Shown here: one piece after another, positions 1 to 6,061 of the stretch
How positions within the stretch are numbered: position 1 is the first letter of the stretch
How the letters are laid out: each line of letters starts with the position of its first letter
Source: Kouleothrix aurantiaca
GTDB lineage: Bacteria > Chloroflexota > Chloroflexia > Chloroflexales > Roseiflexaceae
Assembly: GCA_001399705.1 (NCBI GenBank)
Contig: LJCR01000082.1
Span: forward strand, 1-7,917
Reading direction: 5' to 3'
Length of the DNA stretch: 7,917 bases
Program-made: the position numbers and the translations under genes
The notes under the pieces: model-generated
Seen by the model: only the letters and a program-made list of their open reading frames with translations
What the model was told of the DNA's origin: nothing
Database searches by the model: none

Positions 1-31
1 CTCTGGCAGGAGATGGGAGACAGCAGGAGCG

Positions 32-71
32 GGTGACAAGATGACAAGATGAAAGGGTGAAAGTGTGACAG
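32..71. repeat. Tandem octamer tract (module A, copy 1)
   Basis: Five consecutive 8-bp units can be read without gaps: GGTGACAA, GATGACAA, GATGAAAG, GGTGAAAG and TGTGACAG. The last base is also the first base of the heptamer tract that follows. The equivalent tract at 6006-6061 has seven units. Confidence 0.8.
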
Positions 72-175
72 TAACCAGTCGGCAGTTGGCAGTAGCCAGT
101 TGGCAGTAGCCAGTTGGCAGCATGCAGTGGCCAGTTGGCAGTATGCAGTAGCCAGTTGGCAGTAGCCAGTGGCCT
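71..175. repeat. Tandem heptamer tract (module B, copy 1)
   Basis: Fifteen consecutive 7-bp units fit the consensus GTNGSCA without a single gap. GTTGGCA and GTAGCCA alternate in the best-preserved part, giving a 14-bp higher-order unit. Variants such as GCATGCA, GTATGCA and GTGGCCA are interspersed. Because 7 is not a multiple of 3, any translated frame repeats only every 21 bp, which argues against selection as protein. The perfect register suggests expansion by slippage or unequal exchange. Confidence 0.85.
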
Positions 176-329
176 TCAAACCTGCGAACCCGCAACGTTC
201 AAGCCTTCAAACCTGCAACCTGCAACCCAAATCTCCGTGCCTCTGTGCCTCCGTGGTGAAATTCTTTTGGCGGTCGTTCGTCGCCTGCGCGCTTTGCGTT
301 CTTTGCGGTAAATCATCCCGCGTCGGTCG

Positions 330-371
330 TCAGGTGTCGTCCAGCGCGATGCCAGCGTGGGCGCGCAGCGG
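330..371 (-). pseudogene. Possible 3'-end relic of an arylamine N-acetyltransferase gene
   Basis: Read on the minus strand, 371 down to 330 encodes P-L-R-A-H-A-G-I-A-L-D-D-T and then a stop. The intact acetyltransferase at 5219-5989 ends L-H-R-H-F-G-I-T-L-D-D and stop, so 7 of 11 aligned residues agree. Both stop codons sit at the same place relative to a GTCGGTCGTC-type repeat (module E). Upstream of about 371 the similarity disappears and no catalytic Cys, His or Asp region is present. If real, this is the stub of a deleted paralogue. A weaker reading is that the D-D-stop comes from the repeat itself and the rest is chance; only about 20 bases of similarity lie clearly outside the repeat. 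Confidence 0.4.
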
Positions 372-582
372 GCGGCGGTTGATGATAATACCATATCTCG
401 CCGTACTCACCGAAGGCGGTCGCTCAGTTCGCACCGCGCCAATGCAAGCAAAAACCCCCTTCACCGAAAGGAGGCGCGGAGAATATGACTTCCTTTCATG
501 CAAGGGCAAGCACTGTGCAGCACCAGTGCGCGCTTGATTGATGCTGTACAGCGCCTCCAGGCAGGTCGGATGCGTATGGGGC
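372..582. other. Gene-free stretch containing a terminator and small dyads
   Basis: No convincing gene is present. Apart from the terminator at 450-474, there is a GCACTG-N8-CAGTGC inverted repeat at 510-529 and a perfect 10-bp palindrome, GCTGTACAGC, at 543-552. Both lie downstream of the AraC-family gene. Their role is not apparent, and they could fold in the 3' end of its transcript. Confidence 0.5.
450..474 (-). terminator. Intrinsic terminator downstream of the AraC-family gene
   Basis: Read on the minus strand, a 7-bp stem CCTCCTT/AAGGGGG (one T-G pair, 468-474 with 455-461) encloses a 6-nt loop and runs directly into five T residues (454-450). Stem, loop and T-run have the usual rho-independent form. 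It lies about 110 bp beyond the stop codon of the minus-strand AraC-family gene, which it probably serves. The same bases on the plus strand resemble a Shine-Dalgarno, but only a very short frame follows. Confidence 0.7.
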
Positions 583-1569
583 TTACTCTGCCATGCGCGG
601 GTCGGTGAGGTCTTGAATATTCGTGCCCACTACATGGATTTTTTTCTTCGCCGGCAGCAGATCCCCTGGCCGCAGACCGTAGTAGCGCTGGAAAGAACGC
701 ACCAGGTGGCTGTGATCGGCAAAACCTGTGGCATACGCTACCTGTGACACGCTGCCTGCGCCTTCCTGCAGCAGCGCACGCGCCCGCTCAAGCCGCCGCC
801 GCACGACATACTGGTGCGGGGAAAGACCAGTTGCCAGCTTGAACTGGCGCGCCAGGGTCGCGATGCTGCTGCTGGCAACCTGGGCCAGCTCTGCCAGGCC
901 CAGTGGCTGCTCAAGGTGCGCTTCAATATACTCACAAACCGCTCGTATGGCTGCCGGGCGGAGCTGCGGGGCAGGGCGCATGAGCGGCGGCTGAGCAGGG
1001 GCGTGGTGGCGAAGAAGATGGGTCACCAGGCTCTGGGCCAGTGTTTCGACATATAGGCGGCTGGCTGGGGCGGGGTGATACAGCTCCTGACGCATGGCCC
1101 AGCAGATCTGTTCAACCAGCGCATCGTGCCTGTTGAACAAAAAGGGCAACCCCACGCAGGCAGGGTCGCCGTGGTACAGCTCCGCCGCGATCGCTTCAAC
1201 AAGCTGGGGCGAAAGAAACAGGTGATACACCTGCCCGGGCGCGGTGCTCGTCCAGTGCACCTGGCCGATCGGCGGCAGCATGCTAAAATATCCCGGCCCC
1301 GTCCAATCCTGGTGTGCAGTGCCGTCATAGCGCGCCCCCAGTACAAGCTCGCCGCTCACCGTCATGTTCATACAATAGGCCCCATAGCGCAGCGACTCAT
1401 CCACAATGGAGCCTTCTGGCATGGCTACAACGGCGCCTTCGTACATGGAAACATACTGCCAATCACGGTTTGTGCTTGTCGCCAGTGTTTGATAGCTATA
1501 CGCATGCGGCTGAGCGACATGCAAGCGATCGAAAACTGAAGCAAACAGCTCATGGGAGACGATTGTCAT
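583..1569 (-). CDS. AraC-family transcriptional regulator
   Basis: A cytoplasmic DNA-binding regulator of 328 residues, the usual size for the family. Residues about 1-190 form the N-terminal sensing region, expected to be a cupin-like ligand or dimerisation domain; around 90-122 it reads WTGPGYF...VHW...YHLFLS. Residues about 206-305 are the AraC/XylS double helix-turn-helix. The first HTH is near LGLAELAQVASSS (223-235), followed by GLSPHQYVVRRRLERA (248-263). The second is near SVSQVAYATGFADHSHLVRSFQRYYGLRPGDL (273-304), including the conserved A-x-x-x-G-F-x-D-x-S-H-x-x-R-x-F pattern. The ATG at 1569 is the furthest-upstream start possible, because an in-frame TAA lies two codons before it. 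I see no strong Shine-Dalgarno. Its ligand and targets cannot be read from sequence, and the flanking genes offer no clear catabolic operon. A good terminator follows at 450-474. Confidence 0.93.
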   Translation of the reverse strand: MTIVSHELFASVFDRLHVAQPHAYSYQTLATSTNRDWQYVSMYEGAVVAMPEGSIVDESLRYGAYCMNMTVSGELVLGARYDGTAHQDWTGPGYFSMLPPIGQVHWTSTAPGQVYHLFLSPQLVEAIAAELYHGDPACVGLPFLFNRHDALVEQICWAMRQELYHPAPASRLYVETLAQSLVTHLLRHHAPAQPPLMRPAPQLRPAAIRAVCEYIEAHLEQPLGLAELAQVASSSIATLARQFKLATGLSPHQYVVRRRLERARALLQEGAGSVSQVAYATGFADHSHLVRSFQRYYGLRPGDLLPAKKKIHVVGTNIQDLTDPRMAE

Positions 1570-1676
1570 CGCTTAGTAGCTCGTTCCAGACACTCGATAA
1601 TGATGACTCCACCTTGCGTTACTGCGAACCGCGCTGTCGCAGGCGAAAATGCTCATGAGCGAATGCCTGAAGATAA
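1570..1676. promoter_or_regulatory. Intergenic region upstream of the AraC-family gene, with a palindrome
   Basis: This 107-bp gap must hold the promoter of the minus-strand AraC gene unless it is cotranscribed with the gene at 1677-2321. I cannot pick a confident -35/-10 pair; a minus-strand CATTAT at 1602-1597 is the nearest to a -10. A perfect 10-bp palindrome, GCTCATGAGC (1651-1660), sits inside looser AGGC/GCCT arms (1641-1644 and 1664-1667). It could be an operator or a weak 3' hairpin of the upstream gene; it lacks a convincing terminator T-run. Confidence 0.35.
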
Positions 1677-2321
1677 CTAATGTGGGCCGTCTGGGACCTG
1701 CCAGATCGCATTCAATGATAGTAAATAGACAATTTCGACAGGTTTACCATCAATTGGTACCACCGTTCCCACATAAACACCCTGCGATTCAATAAATCTA
1801 ACCATGAATGTCGAATCACTCCAGGAATGGAGCGTAATCTTGGCAATTGGCTGATTGATTCCAGAAAGCGTTACACCTGTTATATCCGATGAGCCGACAT
1901 AAAACGGCTGCATGACCTGAGCTGGACCCAGGGGCGCAGGATCCGATGATGAATAGAGTGCGTTTAAATTGATTTGCCTATCACTAAAAGAATGCTGTAG
2001 CGGTGCTAAAGCGCTGATAGGTGTTAGGGCAGTATGTGGTGAGCTAGGTGTACCTTTCACTGGTATTGTATCGTGTAGCTGGGGCTTGTCCATAGATGCA
2101 GGTGTAACGTCAAGTTCAAGAAGTGGGTTATCCTGCCCTGTGGAAAAGTACTCCGCAGTTGATTCAACCATGTGTTCGGGATTTTCCTGTTTTGCACGAT
2201 AGTACAAAGTGCCATGTGCATAGCCAACAAGACCATTAGTTTGATTGCTTACAATTGTGATCGATAAGCGTGCCTGTGAGCCAATCTTCCGAGCCTGTTC
2301 GAATGCCCCTTCCCAGTTCAT
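1677..2321 (-). CDS. Unrecognised 214-residue soluble protein, AT-richer than its neighbours
   Basis: I do not recognise this family. From the chosen start it begins MNWEGAFEQARKIG and ends WQVPDGPH, 214 residues. There is no signal peptide, membrane segment or obvious catalytic motif. Residues about 20-60 are a compact mixed region (SITIVSNQTNGLVGYAHGTL). The middle, about 70-120, is rich in Pro, Ser and Thr and is probably a flexible linker. The C-terminal half (about 140-214) is rich in Val, Ile and Thr with beta-strand-like spacing. The ATG at 2321 is preferred because a perfect AAGGAGG (2335-2329) lies 7 nt before it. An ATG at 2408 would add 29 residues. Base composition is visibly lower in GC than the flanking genes, suggesting different ancestry. 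It is divergent from the HTH-NB-ARC-TPR gene and shares its 100-bp promoter region, so the two may be co-regulated. Confidence 0.75.
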   Translation of the reverse strand: MNWEGAFEQARKIGSQARLSITIVSNQTNGLVGYAHGTLYYRAKQENPEHMVESTAEYFSTGQDNPLLELDVTPASMDKPQLHDTIPVKGTPSSPHTALTPISALAPLQHSFSDRQINLNALYSSSDPAPLGPAQVMQPFYVGSSDITGVTLSGINQPIAKITLHSWSDSTFMVRFIESQGVYVGTVVPIDGKPVEIVYLLSLNAIWQVPDGPH

Positions 2322-2328
2322 ACTGTCC

Positions 2329-2335
2329 CCTCCTT
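2329..2335 (-). promoter_or_regulatory. Perfect Shine-Dalgarno fixing the start at 2321
   Basis: Read on the minus strand, this is AAGGAGG followed by a 7-nt spacer and ATG. It is the strongest ribosome binding site I see for any gene in the window and is the main reason to prefer the ATG at 2321 over the one at 2408. Confidence 0.8.
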
Positions 2336-2339
2336 CATG

Positions 2340-2369
2340 TTCGCAGTGCCCATGCGGGTGCTGTATAAT
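2340..2369 (+). promoter_or_regulatory. Likely sigma-70-type promoter for the HTH-NB-ARC-TPR gene
   Basis: A perfect -10 hexamer, TATAAT, lies at 2364-2369, with TTCGCA (4 of 6 matches to TTGACA) 18 bp upstream at 2340-2345. Transcription would start near 2376, leaving a leader of about 45 nt before the GTG at 2422. The -10 box is nearly symmetric: read on the minus strand it gives TATTAT, so it could also fire towards the 1677-2321 gene, although I see no good minus-strand -35. Confidence 0.55.
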
Positions 2370-2383
2370 ACCGAAAGCACTGC
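2343..2383. promoter_or_regulatory. Inverted repeat bracketing the divergent promoter (candidate operator)
   Basis: The perfect 7-bp arms GCAGTGC (2343-2349) and GCACTGC (2377-2383) are separated by 27 bp and centre on the -10 box. An inner pair, GTGCT (2358-2362) and AGCAC (2376-2380), overlaps the right arm. The placement, spanning -35 to +1, suits a repressor or autoregulator such as the HTH protein encoded next to it. Regulation is inferred from position only. Confidence 0.4.
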
Positions 2384-2409
2384 AATTCTTGCATACATGT
2401 CCATCCAAA

Positions 2410-2415
2410 AGGTGA
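2410..2415 (+). promoter_or_regulatory. Ribosome binding site supporting a GTG start
   Basis: AGGTGA lies 6 nt before the GTG at 2422 and settles a non-ATG start. It lies between the short complementary arms AAAAG (2407-2411) and CTTTT (2416-2420), which could fold weakly over the site. Confidence 0.6.
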
Positions 2416-2421
2416 CTTTTT

Positions 2422-5019
2422 GTGTCAGTTCCCGAGCGTGGCCTGCCGCATGGGCGCGAAGCCCAGCATTTTGGAGCAATGCTGCGCTATCTGCGGCGGC
2501 GCGCACAACTGACCCAGGCCGAGCTGGCGCGGGCCGTAGGCTATAGTCGAGAGCATCTTGCGCGCCTGGAGCTTGGGCAGCGCCAGCCAGATGCGGTTGT
2601 CGTTACGGCACTGTTTCTGTCGGCACTCGGCATTGAGGCCGAACAGGAGCTGGCTGCGCAACTGGTACAGCTTGCCAGAAACGTCGCGCCACAGACGCAT
2701 CCTGAGAACATTTCCCCACCAGCGATTCCCTCTAACATTCCCGCGCCGATTGTTCGCCTGATTGGGCGTGAAACCGAGCTGGGGCAGGTTAAACAGCTCC
2801 TCGCGCAACCTGATATCCGTCTGATCAGCCTGCTTGGTCCGCCTGGTGTCGGGAAAACGCGCCTAGCCTACCAGCTGGCCTGGGAGCAACGCCACGCCTA
2901 TGCCGATGGCTGCTTTGTGGTCGAGCTGGCGGGCATTGGTCAGGCTGCCTTTGTGGCGGAAGCGATTGCACAGTCGCTGGGCATACAGGGCGGTGCAGAG
3001 CCGGTTGTGGATCGTCTCGGCCAGTATTTGCGCGAGGGCCAACGGCTGCTGGTGCTTGATAATATGGAGCATGTGCTGCCTGCCGCGCCCCTGGTTGCCA
3101 GGCTGTTGGCGTCTGCGCCAGGGTTGGTGTGCATGATCACCAGCCGCGAGCCGCTCCAAATCGATGGCGAGCACGAATATCGCGTGCAGCCCCTGGCGCT
3201 GCCTGCTGAACATCAGCCTACAGCTGCACTCGCGCCCGATACGCTGGCACAGGTTGCGAGCATCGCGCTGTTTATTGATCGCGCCAGGGCAGTTAACCCC
3301 GATTTCGCGCTAACAGCTGCCAATGCAGCAGCCATAAGCACGCTCTGTCTACGCCTGGATGGGTTACCGCTGGCGATTGAGTTAGCTGCCGCCCAGGTCA
3401 AGATCATGTCGCTTGAGGCGATTGTACTGCGGCTCGAACGCGATCGGGCAGCCTGGCTCGCGATCAGCTCGCGCACCCGGCCGGAGCGGCAGCGCACCCT
3501 TGAGGCGGCTATCGCCTGGAGCTATCAGCTGTTGAGCCCGCTCGAGCAGCGCTGCTTTGCACGCCTGGGTGTGTTTCGCGGACTATTTGATGAAGCGGCG
3601 GTGGCAGCGATTTGGAATGACAACCCTGCACTTACAATCGCGACGCTGCCAATGCTGCGCAGCCTGGTGGATAAAAATCTGCTCAGCGTGCGAACATCGG
3701 ACGAGCCGTGCTTTAGTCTGCTGGAAACACTGCGTGACTATGCCTGCCAGCGACTGGTCGAGAGTGGCGAGTATGCTCGCATCTGCGCCTGCCATGCCAG
3801 GTATTTTGCTGACCTAGTTGAGCAAGGCGCGACGCCAGGGCTGAATTTGCAGAAATGGTATACTCGCCTCGAGTTGTATCACGATAACCTGCGTGCCGCG
3901 CTGCAATGGGCCGATACGCACGCTTCACACGCGCTGCTGCTGAAGCTAGCCGGAGCGCTTGGTCCATTCTGGAGCTCACGTGGCTATCATTCAGAAGGAC
4001 GCTCCTGGCTGCAGTTGGCCTTAGCCAGCACGAGCGAGAATCAGGCAGACCGGGCGCGGGCGCTGTGTGTTGGCGCACAGCTCGCCCAGCAATGCGGTAT
4101 GCTGAGCGAAGCAAGCCAGAATGCCGAGCAGGCGCTGGCGCTGTATGAGGCCTTCAATGACCAGCATGGTATGGTACGGGCCCTGCATACGCTTGGCTGG
4201 GCAGCAGTGGATGGCAGCGCGCCACAGCGCGCCCGAATATTCTTTGAGCGCGAGCTGGCGATCCAGCGCGCAATTGGTGATGAGCGTGGTATTGCGTATA
4301 CTCTGACTTCGCTTGCCTACCTGGCGCGCAATAATCAGGATTATGCGCAGACGCAGGCATATCTGGCTGAAAGCCTGGATCTATGCCGAAATGTGGAAGA
4401 TGCCCACGGCACTGCTTTCGCTCTTGCACAGCAGGCGGCGCTCTATGTGGAGTATGGGGACTACGCAGCGGCGGCAGTGACCTATCAGGAGTCGCTCGGG
4501 CTGTATGCTCAGCTGGGTCTCAAGCGCGACCTGGCCTGGGGTTACCACACCCTTGGCGAAGTTTTTCTGTTTCAGCGGCAGCTTGAGGCAGCACGGGCGG
4601 CCTTTGAGCAGGCACAGCCACTGCTTCAGCAGCTCGGCCTGCGGCAGGGGATTGTTGGCCAGCAGCATCTGTTTGGGCAGCTTGAACGCTACTGCGGCCA
4701 GCTTGACCTGGCGACGAGCTACTACCAGCATACGATCCGGCTGGCGCTGCGCTGGCATTTCCGCGAGCTGGTCGGGCGGGGCGTGGCCGGGCTGGGAGCG
4801 GTTGCGCTGCTGCGCAGTGAGGGCGTGCGCGCCGCGTCGCTCCTAGGGGCAGCTCAGGCGTTGTTCGAGAGCGTGCCGCCCTTTCTGACCCTTCCTGATC
4901 AGCGCGAGTTTCAGCAGCTATGTGAGGAAGTCAGGTCTACACTGGATGAGCATCTGTTTGCGGCGGCCTGGGATGCAGGCCTGCGGCACGCTGAAGAGCT
5001 GGTGCAGAGCTGCGTCTAG
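2422..5019 (+). CDS. HTH-NB-ARC-TPR regulator (STAND-type ATPase)
   Basis: An 865-residue multidomain regulator, presumed cytoplasmic. Residues about 16-75 are an XRE-type helix-turn-helix (LTQAELARAVGYSREHLARLE). An NB-ARC/STAND NTPase follows a Pro-rich linker: Walker A GPPGVGKTR (139-147), Walker B RLLVLDN (208-214), T-S-R sensor (240-242) and GLPLAIELAAA (314-324). A winged-helix-like segment lies at about 356-420 (LSPLEQRCFARLGVF). TPR-like helical pairs fill about 541-770. The C-terminus (about 807-865, LLGAAQALFE... FAAAWDAGLRHAEELV) matches the tail usual in these regulators. In such proteins the ATPase acts as a switch and the TPRs sense a ligand or partner; here neither is known. 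The GTG start is supported by AGGTGA at 2410-2415, 6 nt upstream. I see no terminator before repeat copy 2. STAND architecture is also used in phage-defence proteins, but the HTH favours transcriptional control. Confidence 0.93.
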   Translation: MSVPERGLPHGREAQHFGAMLRYLRRRAQLTQAELARAVGYSREHLARLELGQRQPDAVVVTALFLSALGIEAEQELAAQLVQLARNVAPQTHPENISPPAIPSNIPAPIVRLIGRETELGQVKQLLAQPDIRLISLLGPPGVGKTRLAYQLAWEQRHAYADGCFVVELAGIGQAAFVAEAIAQSLGIQGGAEPVVDRLGQYLREGQRLLVLDNMEHVLPAAPLVARLLASAPGLVCMITSREPLQIDGEHEYRVQPLALPAEHQPTAALAPDTLAQVASIALFIDRARAVNPDFALTAANAAAISTLCLRLDGLPLAIELAAAQVKIMSLEAIVLRLERDRAAWLAISSRTRPERQRTLEAAIAWSYQLLSPLEQRCFARLGVFRGLFDEAAVAAIWNDNPALTIATLPMLRSLVDKNLLSVRTSDEPCFSLLETLRDYACQRLVESGEYARICACHARYFADLVEQGATPGLNLQKWYTRLELYHDNLRAALQWADTHASHALLLKLAGALGPFWSSRGYHSEGRSWLQLALASTSENQADRARALCVGAQLAQQCGMLSEASQNAEQALALYEAFNDQHGMVRALHTLGWAAVDGSAPQRARIFFERELAIQRAIGDERGIAYTLTSLAYLARNNQDYAQTQAYLAESLDLCRNVEDAHGTAFALAQQAALYVEYGDYAAAAVTYQESLGLYAQLGLKRDLAWGYHTLGEVFLFQRQLEAARAAFEQAQPLLQQLGLRQGIVGQQHLFGQLERYCGQLDLATSYYQHTIRLALRWHFRELVGRGVAGLGAVALLRSEGVRAASLLGAAQALFESVPPFLTLPDQREFQQLCEEVRSTLDEHLFAAAWDAGLRHAEELVQSCV

Positions 5020-5046
5020 GATATTACCCGGCGAGACTTACCTACT

Positions 5047-5218
5047 GGCAACCTGCAACCTGCAACCGCAGAACCGATAAACCTGCAACATGCAACCCCA
5101 AAACCTCCGTGCCTCTGTGTCTCCGTGGTGAATAATTTGGTGGTCATTATTCGCCGCCAGCGCGCTTTGATAGCGGCTGCGCGCACTCAGGACGCAACAG
5201 GTCGTCGGTGGTCGGTCG
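5047..5218. repeat. Composite intergenic repeat mosaic, copy 2
   Basis: This fills most of the gap between two convergent genes. Module C is at about 5047-5103 (CAACCTGCAACCTGC and variants). The module D core at 5105-5132 matches 233-260 in 27 of 28 bases. D similarity to copy 1 continues to the GCGCGCTTT near 5160-5168 and then degrades. Module E, a GTCGGTGGTCGGTCGTC-type tract, starts near 5201 and runs into the last codons of the acetyltransferase gene (to about 5227). Modules A and B are absent. No clear intrinsic terminator for either convergent gene is visible here. Confidence 0.8.
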
Positions 5219-5989
5219 TCAGTCGTCGAGCGTAATGCCGAAATGCCTGTGCAGCGCATCGGTGACTGCGGACTCGCTGGGCAGGGTGTGCTCGCTGCGC
5301 TGGCCGTGCTCGGTGCGGATCAGGCGCATGCCGCTGAGTGTGACGCGCCCGGCGGGCGTTGCCAGCGAGCACACGCGCCCCTGCGTGAAATGCGAGTCGG
5401 GCGATGTCTGGTGATAGTGACACATCCCGTCGTAGTCGCTGAAGTTGTGCGGCTGGAGGGTGAAAGTGTACTGCGGCTCCCAGGGTGCGCTGCCGGCCTG
5501 GCGCTCGAACAGCGTCCAGCGGCCAGCCGCTTCTTCGAGGCGATAGGCCCGCCCATCCTGCGTTTGCACGGCGTTGGCTTCCAGCCGCAGCGGCTGCGCA
5601 AACGAGTCGCCAAACCCAACATCCACCAGCCATGGCCCGGCCTGGCCCTGCGGCGGGCGTACCAGCAAGGTCATGTGGTCGAACTCGGGGCCGAAGCTGC
5701 CGTCGCCGCGCGCCACGCCAGCCGCGAGCAGCACAACATCGTAGCCCAGCGCGCGCAGCAGGCGGGCGAACAGGCCGTTCAGCTCGTAGCAGAAGCCGCC
5801 GCGCCGCCGCGTCACAATTTTTGCGAACAGGCCATCGGCGTCGAGCGCGAGCGGGCGGCCGCGCCCGATGTCGAGGTTTTCGAAGGGTACGGCGAGCAGG
5901 TGGGCGCGCTGCAGCGCCGCGAGCGTGTAATCGTTGGGCGTGCGCGGGCCAGCGTAGCCAATGCGCGCGAGGTAGGCGTCGGTGTTCAT
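5219..5989 (-). CDS. nat: Arylamine N-acetyltransferase
   Basis: A cytosolic enzyme expected to transfer an acetyl group from acetyl-CoA to arylamines, hydrazines or related acceptors by a cysteine ping-pong mechanism. At 256 residues it is close to the usual bacterial size. The family motifs are in order: PFENLDI (35-41), RRGGFCYELNGLF (62-74) with catalytic Cys67, FDHMTLLV with His105, and LVDVGFGD with Asp123, giving the Cys-His-Asp triad. The Cys-His spacing of 38 is typical. The ATG at 5989 (MNTDAYLARIGYAG) is chosen because the homologous N-terminus begins there and a GAGG lies 5 nt upstream. An open frame running up to 6136 only translates repeat DNA. The gene stands alone between repeat copies 2 and 3, divergent from the EcfT gene. 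The last two codons overlap repeat module E, so the extreme C-terminus may have been shaped by the repeat. The physiological substrate is unknown. Confidence 0.93.
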   Translation of the reverse strand: MNTDAYLARIGYAGPRTPNDYTLAALQRAHLLAVPFENLDIGRGRPLALDADGLFAKIVTRRRGGFCYELNGLFARLLRALGYDVVLLAAGVARGDGSFGPEFDHMTLLVRPPQGQAGPWLVDVGFGDSFAQPLRLEANAVQTQDGRAYRLEEAAGRWTLFERQAGSAPWEPQYTFTLQPHNFSDYDGMCHYHQTSPDSHFTQGRVCSLATPAGRVTLSGMRLIRTEHGQRSEHTLPSESAVTDALHRHFGITLDD

Positions 5990-6005
5990 GCGGGCCTCGT
6001 TTCTG

Positions 6006-6061
6006 GGCGAAAGGGTGACGGAGTGACAAGATGATGGGGTGAAAGGGTGAAAGGGTGACAG
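6006..6061. repeat. Tandem octamer tract (module A, copy 3)
   Basis: Seven gapless 8-bp units: GGCGAAAG, GGTGACGG, AGTGACAA, GATGATGG, GGTGAAAG, GGTGAAAG and GGTGACAG. As in copy 1, the last G also starts the heptamer tract. Confidence 0.8.

Larger units (their letters stand above)
32..342. repeat. Composite intergenic repeat mosaic, copy 1
   Basis: This is gene-free DNA built from consecutive short-repeat modules. Reading along the plus strand they are: (A) GGTGACAA-like octamers, 32-71; (B) GTAGCCA/GTTGGCA heptamers, 71-175; (C) AACCTGC-like 7-8 bp units, about 174-230; (D) a core starting CTCCGTGCCTCTGTG, 233-260, and CTTTGCGTTCTTTGCGG, 292-309; (E) a GTCGGTCGTC-type tract, about 321-342. 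The D core matches the one at 5105-5132 in 27 of 28 bases, and the second D element is identical over 18 bases to 6139-6156. Modules occur in the same order and orientation in the other two copies. Short open frames here are repeat translations, not genes. Similar degenerate repeats are scattered through several bacterial phyla; I know of no assigned function. Positions 1-31 show nothing I can identify. Confidence 0.85.

Noticed and set aside
71..175. CRISPR array
   Set aside because: The units are contiguous 7-mers with no unique spacers, and no cas gene is present.
114..537. Overlapping short plus-strand frames in the first 540 bases
   Set aside because: They translate tandem repeats (for example repeated QLAVxSxQLAV) and have no ribosome binding site or homologue I recognise.
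485..541. An 18-codon plus-strand frame starting at 485, preceded by an AAAGGAGG sequence
   Set aside because: The Shine-Dalgarno-like bases are one arm of the minus-strand terminator at 450-474, and the product (MTSFHARASTVQHQCALD) is short with no supporting context.
2422..5019. Phage-defence STAND (Avs-like) protein
   Set aside because: An N-terminal XRE-type HTH occupies the place of an effector domain and the C-terminal tail matches transcriptional regulators; no nuclease, TIR or membrane effector is visible.
5243..6034. A 263-codon plus-strand frame opposite the acetyltransferase gene
   Set aside because: It is antisense to a gene with complete family motifs, and its composition is typical of a GC-rich shadow.
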